From Tamarix chinensis (taxonomy: Eukaryota; Streptophyta; Magnoliopsida; Caryophyllales; Tamaricaceae): 64,000 nt of DNA. A program made the position numbers and the translations under genes. Within the stretch, counting starts at the first letter, position 1. Each line of letters starts with the position of its first letter. The notes beneath the pieces are model-generated. The model searched no databases. It had not been told where the DNA came from and was given only the letters and a program-made list of their open reading frames with translations. The stretch lies in contig CM060175.1 of the NCBI GenBank assembly GCA_030549775.1, forward strand, positions 100,976,422 to 101,040,421. The letters run 5' to 3'. Below are positions 22,626-34,439 of the stretch, piece by piece.

Positions 22626-23202
22626 ATAGAGATTTTTGGTTAGGGGATGATTGAGGGTAAAAAATGCAGCAGGGGAAGGATGCGTGCGAGAGTGTATGTA
22701 GTGTGTATATGTATATAAAAATACAGAGGGTTAAGGTGATGGGTTGAGTGAGTGAGAAAGGAAGAGTGTTGAGGGGGAGAAGATTGGGGTACAACAGAGG
22801 GGTGAAAATAGTAGGGTAGGATAGAATTTGATTTATTTAATTTTAGGTTTAATTTCGATAGATTAGGGTACTGGGTAGAAAAATAATCTAGGTTAGGATA
22901 GGTGTAAGAAGGGTTGGAAAGAGTAAAATAATCAGAAATAAATTTTAGGAAATTATTTTTGGATTATTGATCAAAATATTATTAGTAAAATAATTTAGGA
23001 TAAGATTTACGAGTATAAACTAGGATTAAATTTAATAATCTAATTTCTATCAAATTTTTAACCTAGCTAAGTTTATGCTTAAACCATCGTATTAATACGA
23101 ATAATAATAATACTTTTAATATTAAACCTCCTAAAATAATAATTATAACTAATCATATAATTATTAATTTATAATTAAAGTTTTTAAAAATGGGGTATTG
23201 CA
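22626..23202 (-). repeat. 5' part of an inverted LTR
   Basis: Read on the minus strand, the segment starts TGCAATACCCC at 23202 and passes through AT-rich, then pyrimidine-rich sequence. It aligns in pattern with the inverted D LTR head (42480-43004): both share a 'TTTAATTTTAGGTTTA' stretch and a GATTAGGGTA-like stretch. It meets the plus-strand LTR near 22625, head to head. Confidence 0.5.
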
Positions 23203-24359
23203 CTAGACCCTAGGCTTAGGCCTAGTTTTCCTATGCTTAGGGTTTTCTCCTTGTTTAGATCATGGAGGTGAAGAAGAAGCAGATTATGATCTCTTTATGA
23301 CATTTGTAGCATGGAAATAGTTACACATGGGAATATGGAAGACCAATTGGCGTAGGCTTTGCCAAGCCTCTCCTAGGTGTTGAAGTTTATAGACCTTTTG
23401 TTGGTCCATGTATATGTTGGACTAGTGAATCCCAAGTTTATGAGTACACAGTTATTGATCATTTTTCTAACACGTAGAGGGACATTAGGATTGATTCCAT
23501 ATTCTCCTTGACATTATATTGCCTTAATTGTATCTAATCATTAGTGTGATATTTGATAAGTGTTGTTGACTTTTCTCAAGACCTAGGACCATGACTTTCT
23601 CGTTACATAGATGAATACCTTCTGGTATGTCAGCACATTCTATTAGTATTCATGGAATTTGTATATAAATAATATATAGTTGTCGCTAGAGTTAAATTCT
23701 TATTCTTTCATGGTCTTGCGTTATCACATATGTTATAGTAGTCGACTACTGCTAGTATCCCAAATCAAAGATCTATCGAGTTGGCCTAAAATCTATTACC
23801 AAAAAACCCCTCGTATATTAATAACACAACTATATATAAACAAATGAAAAGACTTAGAGGCATATTATAAGAAGAAATTAGATTTTGTATTTACTAGGGG
23901 GAGAAAATGAGGGAATTTGGAAAATAATATCTTAAGGAAGGTAAAACAAGTATTTATAAATGTTGGCTATCAATATCTTCTTAACAAAAAATATTGAAAA
24001 AGAATCTTCTATAATGTTTGTAAAAATGTCTAGAAAATATCTTTTATATATCTATTCAAATATCTTCTACAAAAATTCTTAGAAAAATTCTTCTAAAATA
24101 TATATATGTCAAGTCTTGGTCATTAAGACTTCAAATAGATATTTTTTTTAAATCTATTCTAGTTACATTTGTTTTTGCTTCATAACTAGACTTATTAACT
24201 CAGTCTTAATTTTTCTAGACACCTCCTATGTTGAGAAACCCTAACAAAACCTACTATAGTATGCTTTTGATACATTTTGACATTCCCAAAGATTAAAAAA
24301 GGGAGAAAAAAAAAAGACATCATAGTGGTTGTTTGAGATTCTTATCTTTGCTCCACTAT
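23203..24359. other. Unassigned intergenic sequence
   Basis: This stretch is AT-rich with runs of 'AAATATCTTCT' near 24000-24120. No gene, RNA gene or clear element boundary is recognised. Confidence 0.4.
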
Positions 24360-25100
24360 TATTTTTTTGGTAATTAATTAAGAAATTTAATTACCAAAAA
24401 GAGAGAGCTAATACAATGTAGCACAACTACAAAATCACAAGGGGCATACCACTAGCCAAATTACATTGTCCATCTATCAATTCTCCTTAAGTAGTTCTTT
24501 ATATGCACATTTGATGCATCACTAAAGCAAACAAAAATCTCAATAATAATAATAATCTATCTTATATTAGTTCTTAGAATCCTTTGTAGCAATTGGAAAA
24601 TAACTATATTTATGCTAATCCATATATGGTAGAGAAGCACGTTGAAAACAACTCTCCATACCACCTTCTCTCTTTTCCCTTAAGTCATCCTGATCAGCCA
24701 ATCCAAATAACTCTACCAATCTGTGACATGACTTTGCATTTTCAACCATCTCAGGGTATAGTTCCACAGAACACTTATATAGATGGTCAAGATCTTCTTC
24801 TTCATTTCAGCATACATCACACAAGCTATCCATAGTGATCCCCCACGTATATAGTTTTGATTTAACAGATAAAGCATTATGTAGATCAACCATACCAAGA
24901 ATTTATGCTTTTTCAGACCTCTATGTTTCCAAACAAAGGAACTCCATGCAAATTTTGGCCTTGATGCTCTGAAGGCCTGATAAACCAGGTTGGTACTTAA
25001 TTTTCTAGAGATACAACACTGGCCATAATAGGTTTGGATCTGGTCTCGAACCCTTAGCAGTTGCTTGTACATCCAAGAGTACTTGGGTTTCTCTTCAATT
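24360..25100 (-). mobile_element. LINE 3' remnant (zf-RVT region)
   Basis: The minus strand encodes the C-terminal zinc-binding region of a plant LINE. FAWSSFVWKHRGLKKHKFLVWL (25 kb side) matches the WxxLVWxxxxPKRHKFxxW signature, followed by SLWIACVMYAEMKKK, where the family has C-x2-C and acidic residues, and ending ELFGLADQDD after a frameshift. The left end has a 14-bp inverted repeat, TTTTTGGTAATTAA and its complement (24364-24403). No reverse transcriptase core remains, as usual for a 5'-truncated LINE. It abuts the duplicated exon at 25115. Confidence 0.75.
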
Positions 25101-25114
25101 GGCCATAGAACTTA

Positions 25115-25560
25115 ATTTTCAGGTTGCTCCATTATTATGTCATAAAATTCTTGTGGTTAATTGTTTCATCATTGAAATGATTAAAGAGGAATGAACTTTC
25201 TATTGTTTGATTTGAGAATTTTGGATCAATGATGAATAATAACACAATTTATTGACATACAAATATTCCTATTGCAGAGGTATAGATGATTTGGGTTTGA
25301 TTGGCGATATATGGAAAATGGTAAAAATAGGTGAAGGCGTACGGTATCATACAATTTGGAGTGGAAAGTGGCCTGTGAAAATCGTAACAAATAGAGAAGA
25401 ACCAGCGAAACTTGTCCTTGAACAAACTTTATGCTAGTTAGAGTGTGCAAGTAAAGGTCGATCAACCAGCTCCACACTTCTTAAAAGTATCAACTTTTAA
25501 GCTTTGGATTTGATTTGGCTCTTCATTAGTTTAGCTGCTCTTTGAATACTTGATGATTAC
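25115..25560 (+). pseudogene. Decayed duplicate of the first coding exon of the START-like gene
   Basis: This segment aligns with 47980-48400: the end of the 5' leader intron (TTGCAG acceptor), the leader (GATAGATGATTTAGGTTTGAT equivalent), the ATG exon and the start of the next intron. Shared stretches include AAAATGGTWAAAAWAGG at the start codon, AGAGAAAAGCTAACGAAGCTTGT versus AGAAGAACCAGCGAAACTTGT, and GCAAATGAAGGTTAATC versus GCAAGTAAAGGTCGATC at the splice donor. Indels and a TAG destroy the frame. Intron sequence is retained, so it arose by DNA duplication rather than from mRNA. No later exons were recognised downstream. Confidence 0.82.
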
Positions 25561-25935
25561 TGCATATTCCTAGTGATTACAGTAGTCATATTCAATGATT
25601 GCTTGGGAATTATATACAATAGTTATATATTTTTTTTTATAATTCTAACTATAATACCCCTGATTTCACTGTTAGAAATTTGTCTAAAACACTCAGTTGC
25701 TAAAACTAAAACAAAATATCGGAAAATGTCGGCACCGCATCTAATACATATGAATACAAGTTTAGACACTATTGTTTTATATCTATTGAATGCAAGGCTA
25801 AAACAAACTTAACAAACTTAAATGATTAATGTTGGACTCATGAAGGAGATAAATTGTTTCGTTGTTACAAATTAAACTTGCCTACACCCATAACTTATGG
25901 CTCTAGGAACTTCATTCTACTATCTCTATGTTTAG
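25561..25935. other. Unassigned sequence before a possible exon
   Basis: The stretch is AT-rich. No similarity to further exons of the START-like gene was seen here. A pyrimidine-rich stretch ending in TTTAG precedes 25936. Confidence 0.3.
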
Positions 25936-26105
25936 AGGCTTGCATGAACAGGTCCGTCCGAACTTACCGATTGTATCAAAAGATATGCCCGAGCCTGTTC
26001 GCTCTAACAAAGGATCTTGATAAGGATGTGGCACCGTACTTTCGGAAGGCCTATAAAGTTTTATATGATAATCTTAGCAGCTTGTCAGCCAAGGGCGGGC
26101 GTTAG
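25936..26105 (+). pseudogene. Possible orphan 3'-terminal coding exon, unknown family
   Basis: After an acceptor-like TCTCTATGTTTAG the frame reads ACMNRSVRTYRLYQKICPSL and goes on through LTKDLDKDVAPYFRKAYKVL to LSAKGGR and a stop at 26103-26105. The composition (charged, balanced, higher GC than the surroundings) looks like real protein rather than chance. I do not recognise the family. No upstream exon with matching phase was found, so it may be a gene fragment like the neighbouring duplicated exon. Chance remains possible. Confidence 0.35.
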
Positions 26106-28389
26106 ATTTTTTTGCATCAGCACTTGATTAGGCTAGAATAATTTTCCTTGATGTTAAACCAGTACCTTCTCCTTCGCATTTTATAAATTTCTGGGAAGAT
26201 GAAAGGTATATAATATTGCCATTTGACTGCCGTGCTTTTAACCACCGGACTTGTTATTGTCTTCGTATAAAAACCCATAGTCTCTTATTGTCCATTTTGC
26301 GTGAGACTTGGGAATTATCTGTTATAATTAAATTCTTGCCCTCTTTCATCCAGGAGGTACTTATTCAGACATGTTAATCTATTTCATGTCATATTGTTAC
26401 TCAAATGATGTTGTCTCTTTTAATTAGTACAATCACTGTGCAACATCCATTGCTTGCCTGAAGTAATTCAGCATTTACATGTAAACAATCAGTTACACCG
26501 GCTGCTTTGTTCCATTGTTTTAGGGTTGGCTTGTTTCCCTTACGATGTTCGTCTTCCCGGCCAGTAGACTCCTTGGATCCAGCTAACACCTGCATACATG
26601 TTCATACGGTCATCATCTGCTGCAATGTTAAAGGTTGGTGTGGCAGAAATGAAAGTTTCTGTTACAAGAACGGGTGGTTTTGTTGTGCTACCTGCGTATT
26701 TTGGTCATTCAGTTTGTAAAGATTCTTTTGAACATCTTTTCGATGAAGGATAGCAGTTTCTTGGCCTGTGTTTCAAGTACGTTTACACATTATTGGAGGT
26801 GTTAGTATTCTCGTTTGCTAGTTCCTTATGTTGCTTGCTTCTTGGAATCAATCTCAAAGAAGTTAATGCAGAGTGATCTTTCTATTTGTCTTTTTGACAG
26901 TATTATTCTTGATACATCTGCATGGGTGGTGGGCATCAGTTTCTAGTTGGCCTTGTGCCAGTCCTACCTTCGTCATCAATCAACAGGCTGTTTCCCGAAG
27001 TAACCAGTGTGCTTAGTGTGTTATGCAACCTCTTCATGCTATGCTCGTATATGTATAGTTCAGAGTTGTAGCTTTCTTGGGGCACTGTGGGCACAAGTAA
27101 GGGCCTTCAATCATAGGAACTTCGGATTTCAATTGTGTAATAGTGTCTGCATATATAAAATGAATATTTGCAAAGTTATGGTAGGCCAGAGGTGTAAGAG
27201 TAGACGACAGGGAAGCCAGGACCCTTGCTTTCTCTCTACTTCTCCCATTGACCCCAACAACTGTCAGATTCTGATGAAAAAAACGTGTTGCAGATGGTAG
27301 TTGTTTATATTGGAATAGGGATCCTTTTTGAATGCCTTTGCTTTCTGCTTGAACTCTTTTATGCCTTATCCCTCCGCATCCAAGAGGGTGGGGAGACGTG
27401 AAATGAATTTTAAGGCTTATGCGCATTCTACCCTGTCTGTGGATGCTGCTTCTGTGCCTTGTATTTTGCTTGGCGTAGGATGTTGCTTGGATGATATATA
27501 TATAGCAAGATTGCATAGCTTGAAATTAGTGGAATTTACTTCGAAAATCCATAGTAAATATTTTTTTTTTGTCTCCTTTATGTCGGTAACTATTTGACGC
27601 GTCCGATCTTTCATCACTCTTTCACTCGGCTACAGGGACCATCATCATGTTTCGTCTAAGGTGACCATCATCATATCCGATCTAGGTCCCCAAAAGTCGT
27701 ATGGTATGGGATGGTTCATGGTTGGGAACCACCTCAATATGTGATTTACTTTAATCGCAAGGACACGGTTTTCATGCAGCACTTAAAAGGATCCTCCTAC
27801 ATGAACGAGGATATAATTTTTTTTTTATATTTAGACTATCGAAAAGATTATCGGAAGAATTATTTTTAAAATATAAAAATTACAATAAAAAATAAACACT
27901 CAAGAATAAAGAAATTTAAAAGATTAAAATCAGACTATAAAAGACAATGGCTAAGATTATGGTTAAAATTTTTTTTTAATTTATAATACGCTAAATAGTC
28001 TTACAGATTCTAATTTAAAATTTGTACTCATTGTATCAACATGAATAATTATCACTACGGTTTTTCAAGCCGCGACGATCTTTTATTAATTATGAGTCCA
28101 ATTATCTCTATCCTTGGTTTATATAATTGTCAAAGCAATAAATTCAATTATTCCCCCTATTTTTTTTGTAGAAATTAGATTAACGTCTCTCAACCTATTA
28201 ATTTCTAATCTCTAATTTTATTATGTAGATCTACTAACCATTTCATCTTTCGATATCAATGAAAAAAATTGATTAATCTTTTGACTAAGATATTTAACCA
28301 TAATATAATGCACACGATTACAAAAACAAATTAGAACATATGCAATAAATTCAACATATCGAGATCTGGGAATTCTCTCTTCACCTTAG
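26106..28389. other. Gene-like GC but no supportable gene
   Basis: Base composition at 26.4-27.6 kb is higher in GC than the flanks, with exon-like pieces such as [19 protein letters not shown] (26.64 kb) and IGILFECLCFLLELFYAL (27.32 kb, one hydrophobic segment). These could be exon relics or untranslated transcript. Frames on both strands overlap and none is recognisable, so no gene is called. Confidence 0.3.
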
Positions 28390-28626
28390 TGTTCGTTTGG
28401 TATGGGGATAATAGGGGTAGAAAAATTACCCCCATATTTGATATATCTTATATAATCTATTTAAAATTAAATATTTTTATTCTAATGAATACCCATTTTA
28501 GATCTTAATTTAATCTAAAATAGGTATTTCATTAAAATATATTTATTATTATTAAATACTTAATATAAAAGATGCAAAATAGAGAAGAAAATTTTCCACC
28601 CCCTATTACCCCCATACCAAACAAGC
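28390..28626. mobile_element. MITE with about 28-bp terminal inverted repeats
   Basis: The left end TGTTCGTTTGGTATGGGG and the right end CCCCATACCAAACAAGC are near-perfect inverted repeats that extend inward through ATAATAGGGG/CCCCTATTAC. CCTTAG flanks both sides (28384-28389 and 28627-28632), a likely target duplication. The element of about 240 bp has no coding capacity. The GTTTGGTATGGGG terminus is widespread among plant MITEs; superfamily is not certain. Confidence 0.82.
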
Positions 28627-28632
28627 CCTTAG

Positions 28633-29400
28633 CATGAGAAAATTAGCCACACGTACTTGCAAAATCAAGGTTGTTCATCATGTGGCAAAAGATAGAGTGA
28701 TATATAAAGCAATTGATAAATAAACCTTGAGATTACAATTTGGGTGACTCCGATCCATCGTCCTTGATTTGAAGTTGAAGAGAAAATAATGGAATTGATG
28801 AAGAAGAATTGAGATGGGAGATGGGAGAAGTGGTGATGAAAAGTTTAACTCTTCTCTCAAGGGGGCTAAAATTGATCCCTTATGTCGCTAACCCTAACTC
28901 TCTATCCAGCCTCAGATCAACATAAGTCGGTCGTGTTATTCTCAAACTCGACGGCTCTTGACAACCTTGTCAATTTTTAGTGTTTTAGCCATAACTTCTT
29001 CGTTAGACTTTCATTTGGGTTAATTTTTGATGTGTTGGAAAGATAACAAGAAGATCTGTAAGTTTTATGTTATCATATTTCCAAATTAGGATTGCATCAT
29101 GTTTAAATATGCATATCTTTCCACCCTTGCATACTTTGATTACTTATTCTTGCTTCTCATTTGTTCCAATTATTGTGTTGTATCTTCTTTTGATCCCACT
29201 ATCTTCAAATACTTATAAAATATAATCAAAATCGGTACTCAAGAACAGTTGAACACAAGTATGTAAAATTTATCACATAATTATATTAAATATTTTCATT
29301 AAAGCTCTAATTGATTAACATAAATCATACCTATCACTCTAACCAGGCGTTGATTTCTCTTTTGGTTGACTATAACTAAGAGACTCTTTACTTGAGTTCG
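28633..29400. other. Unassigned repetitive-looking sequence
   Basis: The phrase GCCATAACTTCTTCGTTAGACTTTCATTTGGG near 28990 is typical of plant repeats, but no element can be delimited. No gene is seen. Confidence 0.3.
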
Positions 29401-29510
29401 CATGAAGCATCTGGCTTTCACTACAGATACCATTTGCAATATATGTCATCAACAAGTGGAGGCAATGAGACATATATTCTTTGAATGTGATTTTACTAAG
29501 AAGGTCAGAT
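29401..29510 (+). pseudogene. LINE zf-RVT scrap
   Basis: The frame reads LAFTTDTICNICHQQVEAMR then HIFFECDFTKK, which matches the C-x2-C ... H-x-FF-x-C pattern of the LINE C-terminal zinc-binding region. No reverse transcriptase is nearby. It is a short remnant. Confidence 0.65.
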
Positions 29511-30630
29511 AAAGCGGGCAGTATAATCCTTCATGAGATCAAATTTGTAGATGGCTTACGAGAGAAATTTAAGGGCCTCCAATCAGAAAGAATTTTTTAT
29601 AGCTTTAATTACCATATGATAAGAAATCAGGTCTATCAATCACAAGCTATAATATTAGAGTAATTTTTACACGAATTTTTGTATTAATATATGATCCATT
29701 ATAAGATCTATGTATTTTATACCAAAGAGTTTATTATAAAGCCATATATACAAGAATTTGTCCTCTTTATCTTAGGGTTTCTTTTCTTGGAAAGAAAAAT
29801 AATTTAATTCTATCTATCATGCAACATTGTCACTTATGGTCAATACGTGTCTGCCAACTTGTCTGTCTCCGCCGTGGATGCATCTTTATGACCTCCTTAT
29901 AGCTCTCGTGACGTGAATTGTAGGGAGTTGGATGAGTTGGGCTGCTTTTTCTGCTTAACGATCGTAGTACATACGTGATTTATTTGTCCTTCAGCCGACT
30001 TTCTTCTATTCATTCATTTTAGTGGCCCACTTGCGATGATTTAATCAAAGGACATCAAGATTCAAGGGGTTATTGGGCCTCCCAAATCATTGGACAAGGT
30101 TTGTTATATACAATTGTACATAATATAAGGCAGGTGACTACTACTACTTAATTAAGAGGAAGATGTGCAGTATTCTTTATATCTAGAGGGAAAAAAAAAA
30201 GAACCTCGATTGACTGTTTACTTTGATATTTCATCTAGTGACTGGCCAAATCCTTCTAGAAGTATAATTCTATAATAAAACTAGTAGTTTTTTTACAAGG
30301 TAAATTTGTTTTCCTTCATTTATTCATGCTTCTTTGGAGTTAGGACAAAATACCTTATCATGATAAAATATCGTGTCTTAATTTATCTTATATGTTATTT
30401 GAAAAAAAAAATTTATCAAAATTAGTTATGTAAAATAATTATTTACTTTTAAAAATTTTCAATAATTTTTTAAATAAATAATTAACTTAAATAACTATTT
30501 TTAATAAATATACTCAACAAATATTTAATAATTATTTTTTTGCTGCAGTTACCAGAATCGTTCCTTCGTGGTGTGAGATGGACTGACAGTAGCGGCGTTG
30601 GTGCTAAGATTATAATATGGATTTCTTCCT

Positions 30631-30681
<51 letters not shown>

Positions 30682-32115
30682 TTCTTCCAAAATCCTAAAC
30701 CAGTAGCCTTGGGTGGAGTACCCTCGTAAGTAACCTTAAATACTTGCCTGTTTCAATGTGGAACATGAACTTGATAGTTCAGTAAAACATCTGGAGGATC
30801 GTTGGACTGAATGAGCATTTAGTCATTTTTCTGCAGTTTGCTTCTACTGAGGTTTTTAGACCGGTTCTGTGTACGTCCAGTGGTGGAAGTTTCTCGTTGA
30901 TTGGTCGATATTGATAAAAAGCATTGACCAAAAAAAAAAACTACAATTTTTTGTTCAGCCTACTAATCTTGCCATATGATTCTACATGCCACTGAATCAA
31001 TTGAATATATTGTTGAAATAGATTATAATATGATTATTTGATTTGTCTTTGAAAATTATGATTAGTATTGGTCACTAATTATTTGATTCGGTTGAAAAAT
31101 CTTAACTAGTAATATGATGGTTACTAGTTGTTTGTTTAGAAAATTTTAGTTCTAGTTATTTCTTGCCTTTAGATTTTTTAATTAGTAATTAATTTAATTT
31201 ATTTGATAAGGGCATCACTAAAGATTAATATCACATTAATAATTTCTATTTAAGGTAAGTTATGCACGTGACTTTATTGATAAAAATTACCGAAATTACT
31301 TTTGGCATAATCAAATTTACATGGGCGACATGTGGAAGACGAACTTTGGTTGGGAGATTTAAAACTCTTTCACTGATGCGTCGATTCAAGCAACCGAAAA
31401 ATACCAAAGTGCTCTTTTATTTTCATAATTGTGGTAACAAACGAAAATTTTAAAGATATGCACCGCTTATAGGGATCATGACTTTATAAAATACACAACT
31501 ATTTGTAAAGAACAAGACTTTCACCTGCTACATACTTTTTTTTTTGGGACAAATACAAAGGTTTTAAATAGTCTCTTTTGTCGAAAATTGTTTAAAAAAA
31601 TTTTCCAACGATAATATATCTCTTATATTTCTTTTTCTATTCTTCTCTTTCTAATTAAATACTTGCATAAAATTGAGTTCGTCAGAATTTTATTAAATTA
31701 GAGTGTAATTTTTTTATAGGAACAAAAATATACTCCATCCTAAAAAATAAATATTCACAACCTTGGGCATTAGAGGAGGGATTTATCTTAAGGACATGCC
31801 GTGAATTCGGTGGACTCGGATATTAATTTAATTTTCTAATTTTTATCTTTTGTTATTATTTCAATTAATAAGGTACATATGTTATATTATTATCATTATT
31901 ATTATATTCATCAATAATCATTATTTATTTATTTTAATACCACATAATTTCTACACTATAATTAATATTTATTTCCAACATTCTTAAGACATGTTTATAA
32001 TTACTTTTCCCTATTGGTTATGGCATAGAACATTGGTATTTATTTGATAAATAGTTATACCTTGTCTTATTTACTCCCTTATTTTATTTATCATATTTCT
32101 ATTTTTGTAACACAG
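29511..32115. other. Intergenic sequence with an (AT)n tract
   Basis: No gene is recognised. The stretch holds a 44-bp TA repeat (30636-30679), a GC-richer patch at 29.85-30.1 kb and general AT-rich DNA. No LTR could be delimited next to the copia element that starts at 32116. Confidence 0.4.
30636..30679. repeat. (TA)n microsatellite
   Basis: A near-perfect TA run of 44 bases. Confidence 0.95.
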
Positions 32116-32910
32116 ATGGCTTCGTCTGCAAATTTAGTTAAAAATCTAACAAGCAGAGTATGTGTTAGTGAAAAAACTGCCAAAATTTAATAAGTTCGAT
32201 TTTAAGTGTTTGTAATAGAAAATATTTTTCTATCTGACTATATTATATTTGGCCTAGTATCTCAATGAGTATCCTCATAAACTTGGTGAAGGGGGTACCG
32301 ATGTAGTTAATGTGGTTGTAGTGCATGCATGGAATCATTATGATTTCCTGTGAAGGAATTACTTCTCAAATGGATTGGGAGATACATTAAATATTGTGCA
32401 CTCAAGTGCCAAGACAGCAAAGAAACTTTGAGATTCATTGGATACCTAGTATAAGATGGAGGATGAGGGGATAATAAATTTTATTATTGGTCAATTTTTG
32501 GATTATAAGATGGTAAATACCAAGTCAATTATATCCCAAGTGGAGAAGATTCAAGTTATTATTCATGATATTCATGCTAAGGGTAAGTCTCTTAGAATCA
32601 TTTCAAGTGGTTGTGGTAATTGAAAATTACCACTGCTTTGGAATAATTTTAAGAATTATCTCAGGCATATGCATAATGAGATGAAAATTGATGACATCAT
32701 TATCTGTTTGAGAATTGAGGAAGATGAGTGGAAGTCTAGAGGCTCAAATCTGATATTATCTAGAGCTAATGTGGTGGAAAATTGGTCAAAGAAGAGCAAG
32801 AAAAGGAAGCACCATAGAGATGGATATAGTATAGGATCTAATATCTCCAAGAAATTTAAGGGGAAGTGCTATCAGTATGAAAAATAAGAACATTGTGCAA
32901 AGGATTATCA
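32116..32910 (+). pseudogene. copia gag remnant
   Basis: This is the capsid region of the copia element. Readable blocks across frames are FIIGQFLDYKMVNTKSIISQ-like sequence (near 32480-32540), NYLRHMHNEMKIDDIIICLRIEEDEW (near 32655-32730) and CYQYEK-stop-EHCAKDYHN (near 32868). The last is a zinc knuckle in which the second cysteine is tyrosine and the glycine is a stop. Confidence 0.75.
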
Positions 32911-33019
32911 TAATCCAAATAAGTCCAAGAAGAGCAACGTTCAAGCGAATGTCATGGTGATAGATATATTATATAAAGGTTTTGATGTTGTCAATCTCTC
33001 GGTAGTGGTGTTACAGTGC

Positions 33020-34020
33020 AATCTCATTAGTAATGCTAAGGAATGGTGGGCAAAAACTAAAGCCAATTGCCATATATATGGTAACAAGTGGTTGTCCTCA
33101 GAGTATTAATCTATTGAAGATGATGAAGAACAACTCTCTATATGAAATGCTTCATCTTTTAAAATGATTGTTCATGTACCAAAAATCCAGAAGAATTTGG
33201 TTTTGGGATCTCTACTTAGTAGAAATGGTCTAAACTTACTAAAAATGAAATGTTTATAGGAAATGGTTATCTTAATGATAGAATTTTTTAATATAATAAT
33301 AATTAGTGTTTCTTATTCTTATATGCCTGAATCATTTAATATTTGGTATGAACAATTAAGACATGTTAATTATGACATGATTCATAGATGAATAAATTTA
33401 GATTGTCTGCGTAAACATGAATTTGATCCTAAACATAAATGTGAAGTATGTGTTGATGCCAAGATGGCAAGAAAACCCTTTCATTCTACCAAAGAGGAAT
33501 TTGGAACTTCTAGATTTAATTTACATGGATGTATTTATTTAAATTTTATGCAAACTAGAGGTGGCAAACACATATTTTTATTAATTTTATAGATGATTGC
33601 ATAGGCTGCTGCTATTTTTATTTTTTATGAATCAAGGATGATGTAATTGAAGTATTTATACACTACAAAGTAGAAGTTGCGAATCAAATTGGTAGAAATA
33701 TTGAGGCAATAAGAATAGATAGAGGAGGTGAATACAAATACCCTTTTAAACACATTTGTTCAAAAAATAATATTATTCACCAAACTACTGCTTCATACTC
33801 GCCTTAATATAATGGAATTGTAGAGTGTAATAATAGGACATCGAAGCACATGATGAATGCTTTGTTGATTAGTTTGGGATTACCACAAAACATGTGGAGG
33901 GAAGTACTGATATATGCAAATTTTATTCTTAATAAGAAAACCCACAATTTTCATATGAGTTATGGAAATGTCACATACCTAATTACAAATAAATTAAAAG
34001 TGTGGGGGTTTGGAAAAGGT
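33020..34020 (+). pseudogene. copia protease and integrase remnant
   Basis: The protease site near 33040 reads EWWAKTKANCHIYGNKW. The family has WxxDTGAxxHI here, so the catalytic Asp-Thr-Gly is lost. The integrase follows with a zinc-binding half (HKCEVCVDAKMARKPF near 33440), RIDRGGEYKYPF (near 33712, second catalytic Asp) and NGIVECNNRTSKHMMNALLI (near 33812, Glu position). The PQ before NG is replaced by a stop. The domain is degenerate throughout. Confidence 0.8.
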
Positions 34021-34439
34021 AGCAAGTCCAAAGTTAAAAAGGGTTAATCAAGGACTGAAAATCATTAATTGTGTATTCATTGGTTATGCACATAATAGTA
34101 GTGCATATCATTTTACTATTCCTAAATTAGAAGTTTCTAATATTCATGTCAATACTATTATAGAATCAAGGGATGATACATGTTTCAAAAATATTTTTCC
34201 TTACAAAATAAAAAATGATTCAGTTTCACTAAAGTGGATAATAGATTCTATTAGTAATGGGAACAAAGAAGTCGATCTAAATAAACCTTGACGAAGTAAG
34301 AGACCTAAGATTTCAAAATTGTTTGGACCGGATTATCTGACATATTTGTTAGAAAATGAGCCTCAAACCTTCAAAGAAGTTATATCTTCTTCTGAATCTA
34401 TTTGTTGGAAAGAATCAATAAATAGTGAAATTGAATCAA

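Noticed and set aside
27034..27516. A 160-codon open frame on the minus strand
   Set aside because: No recognisable motif or family. It overlaps plus-strand exon-like scraps and has no supporting start context; likely chance in GC-richer DNA.
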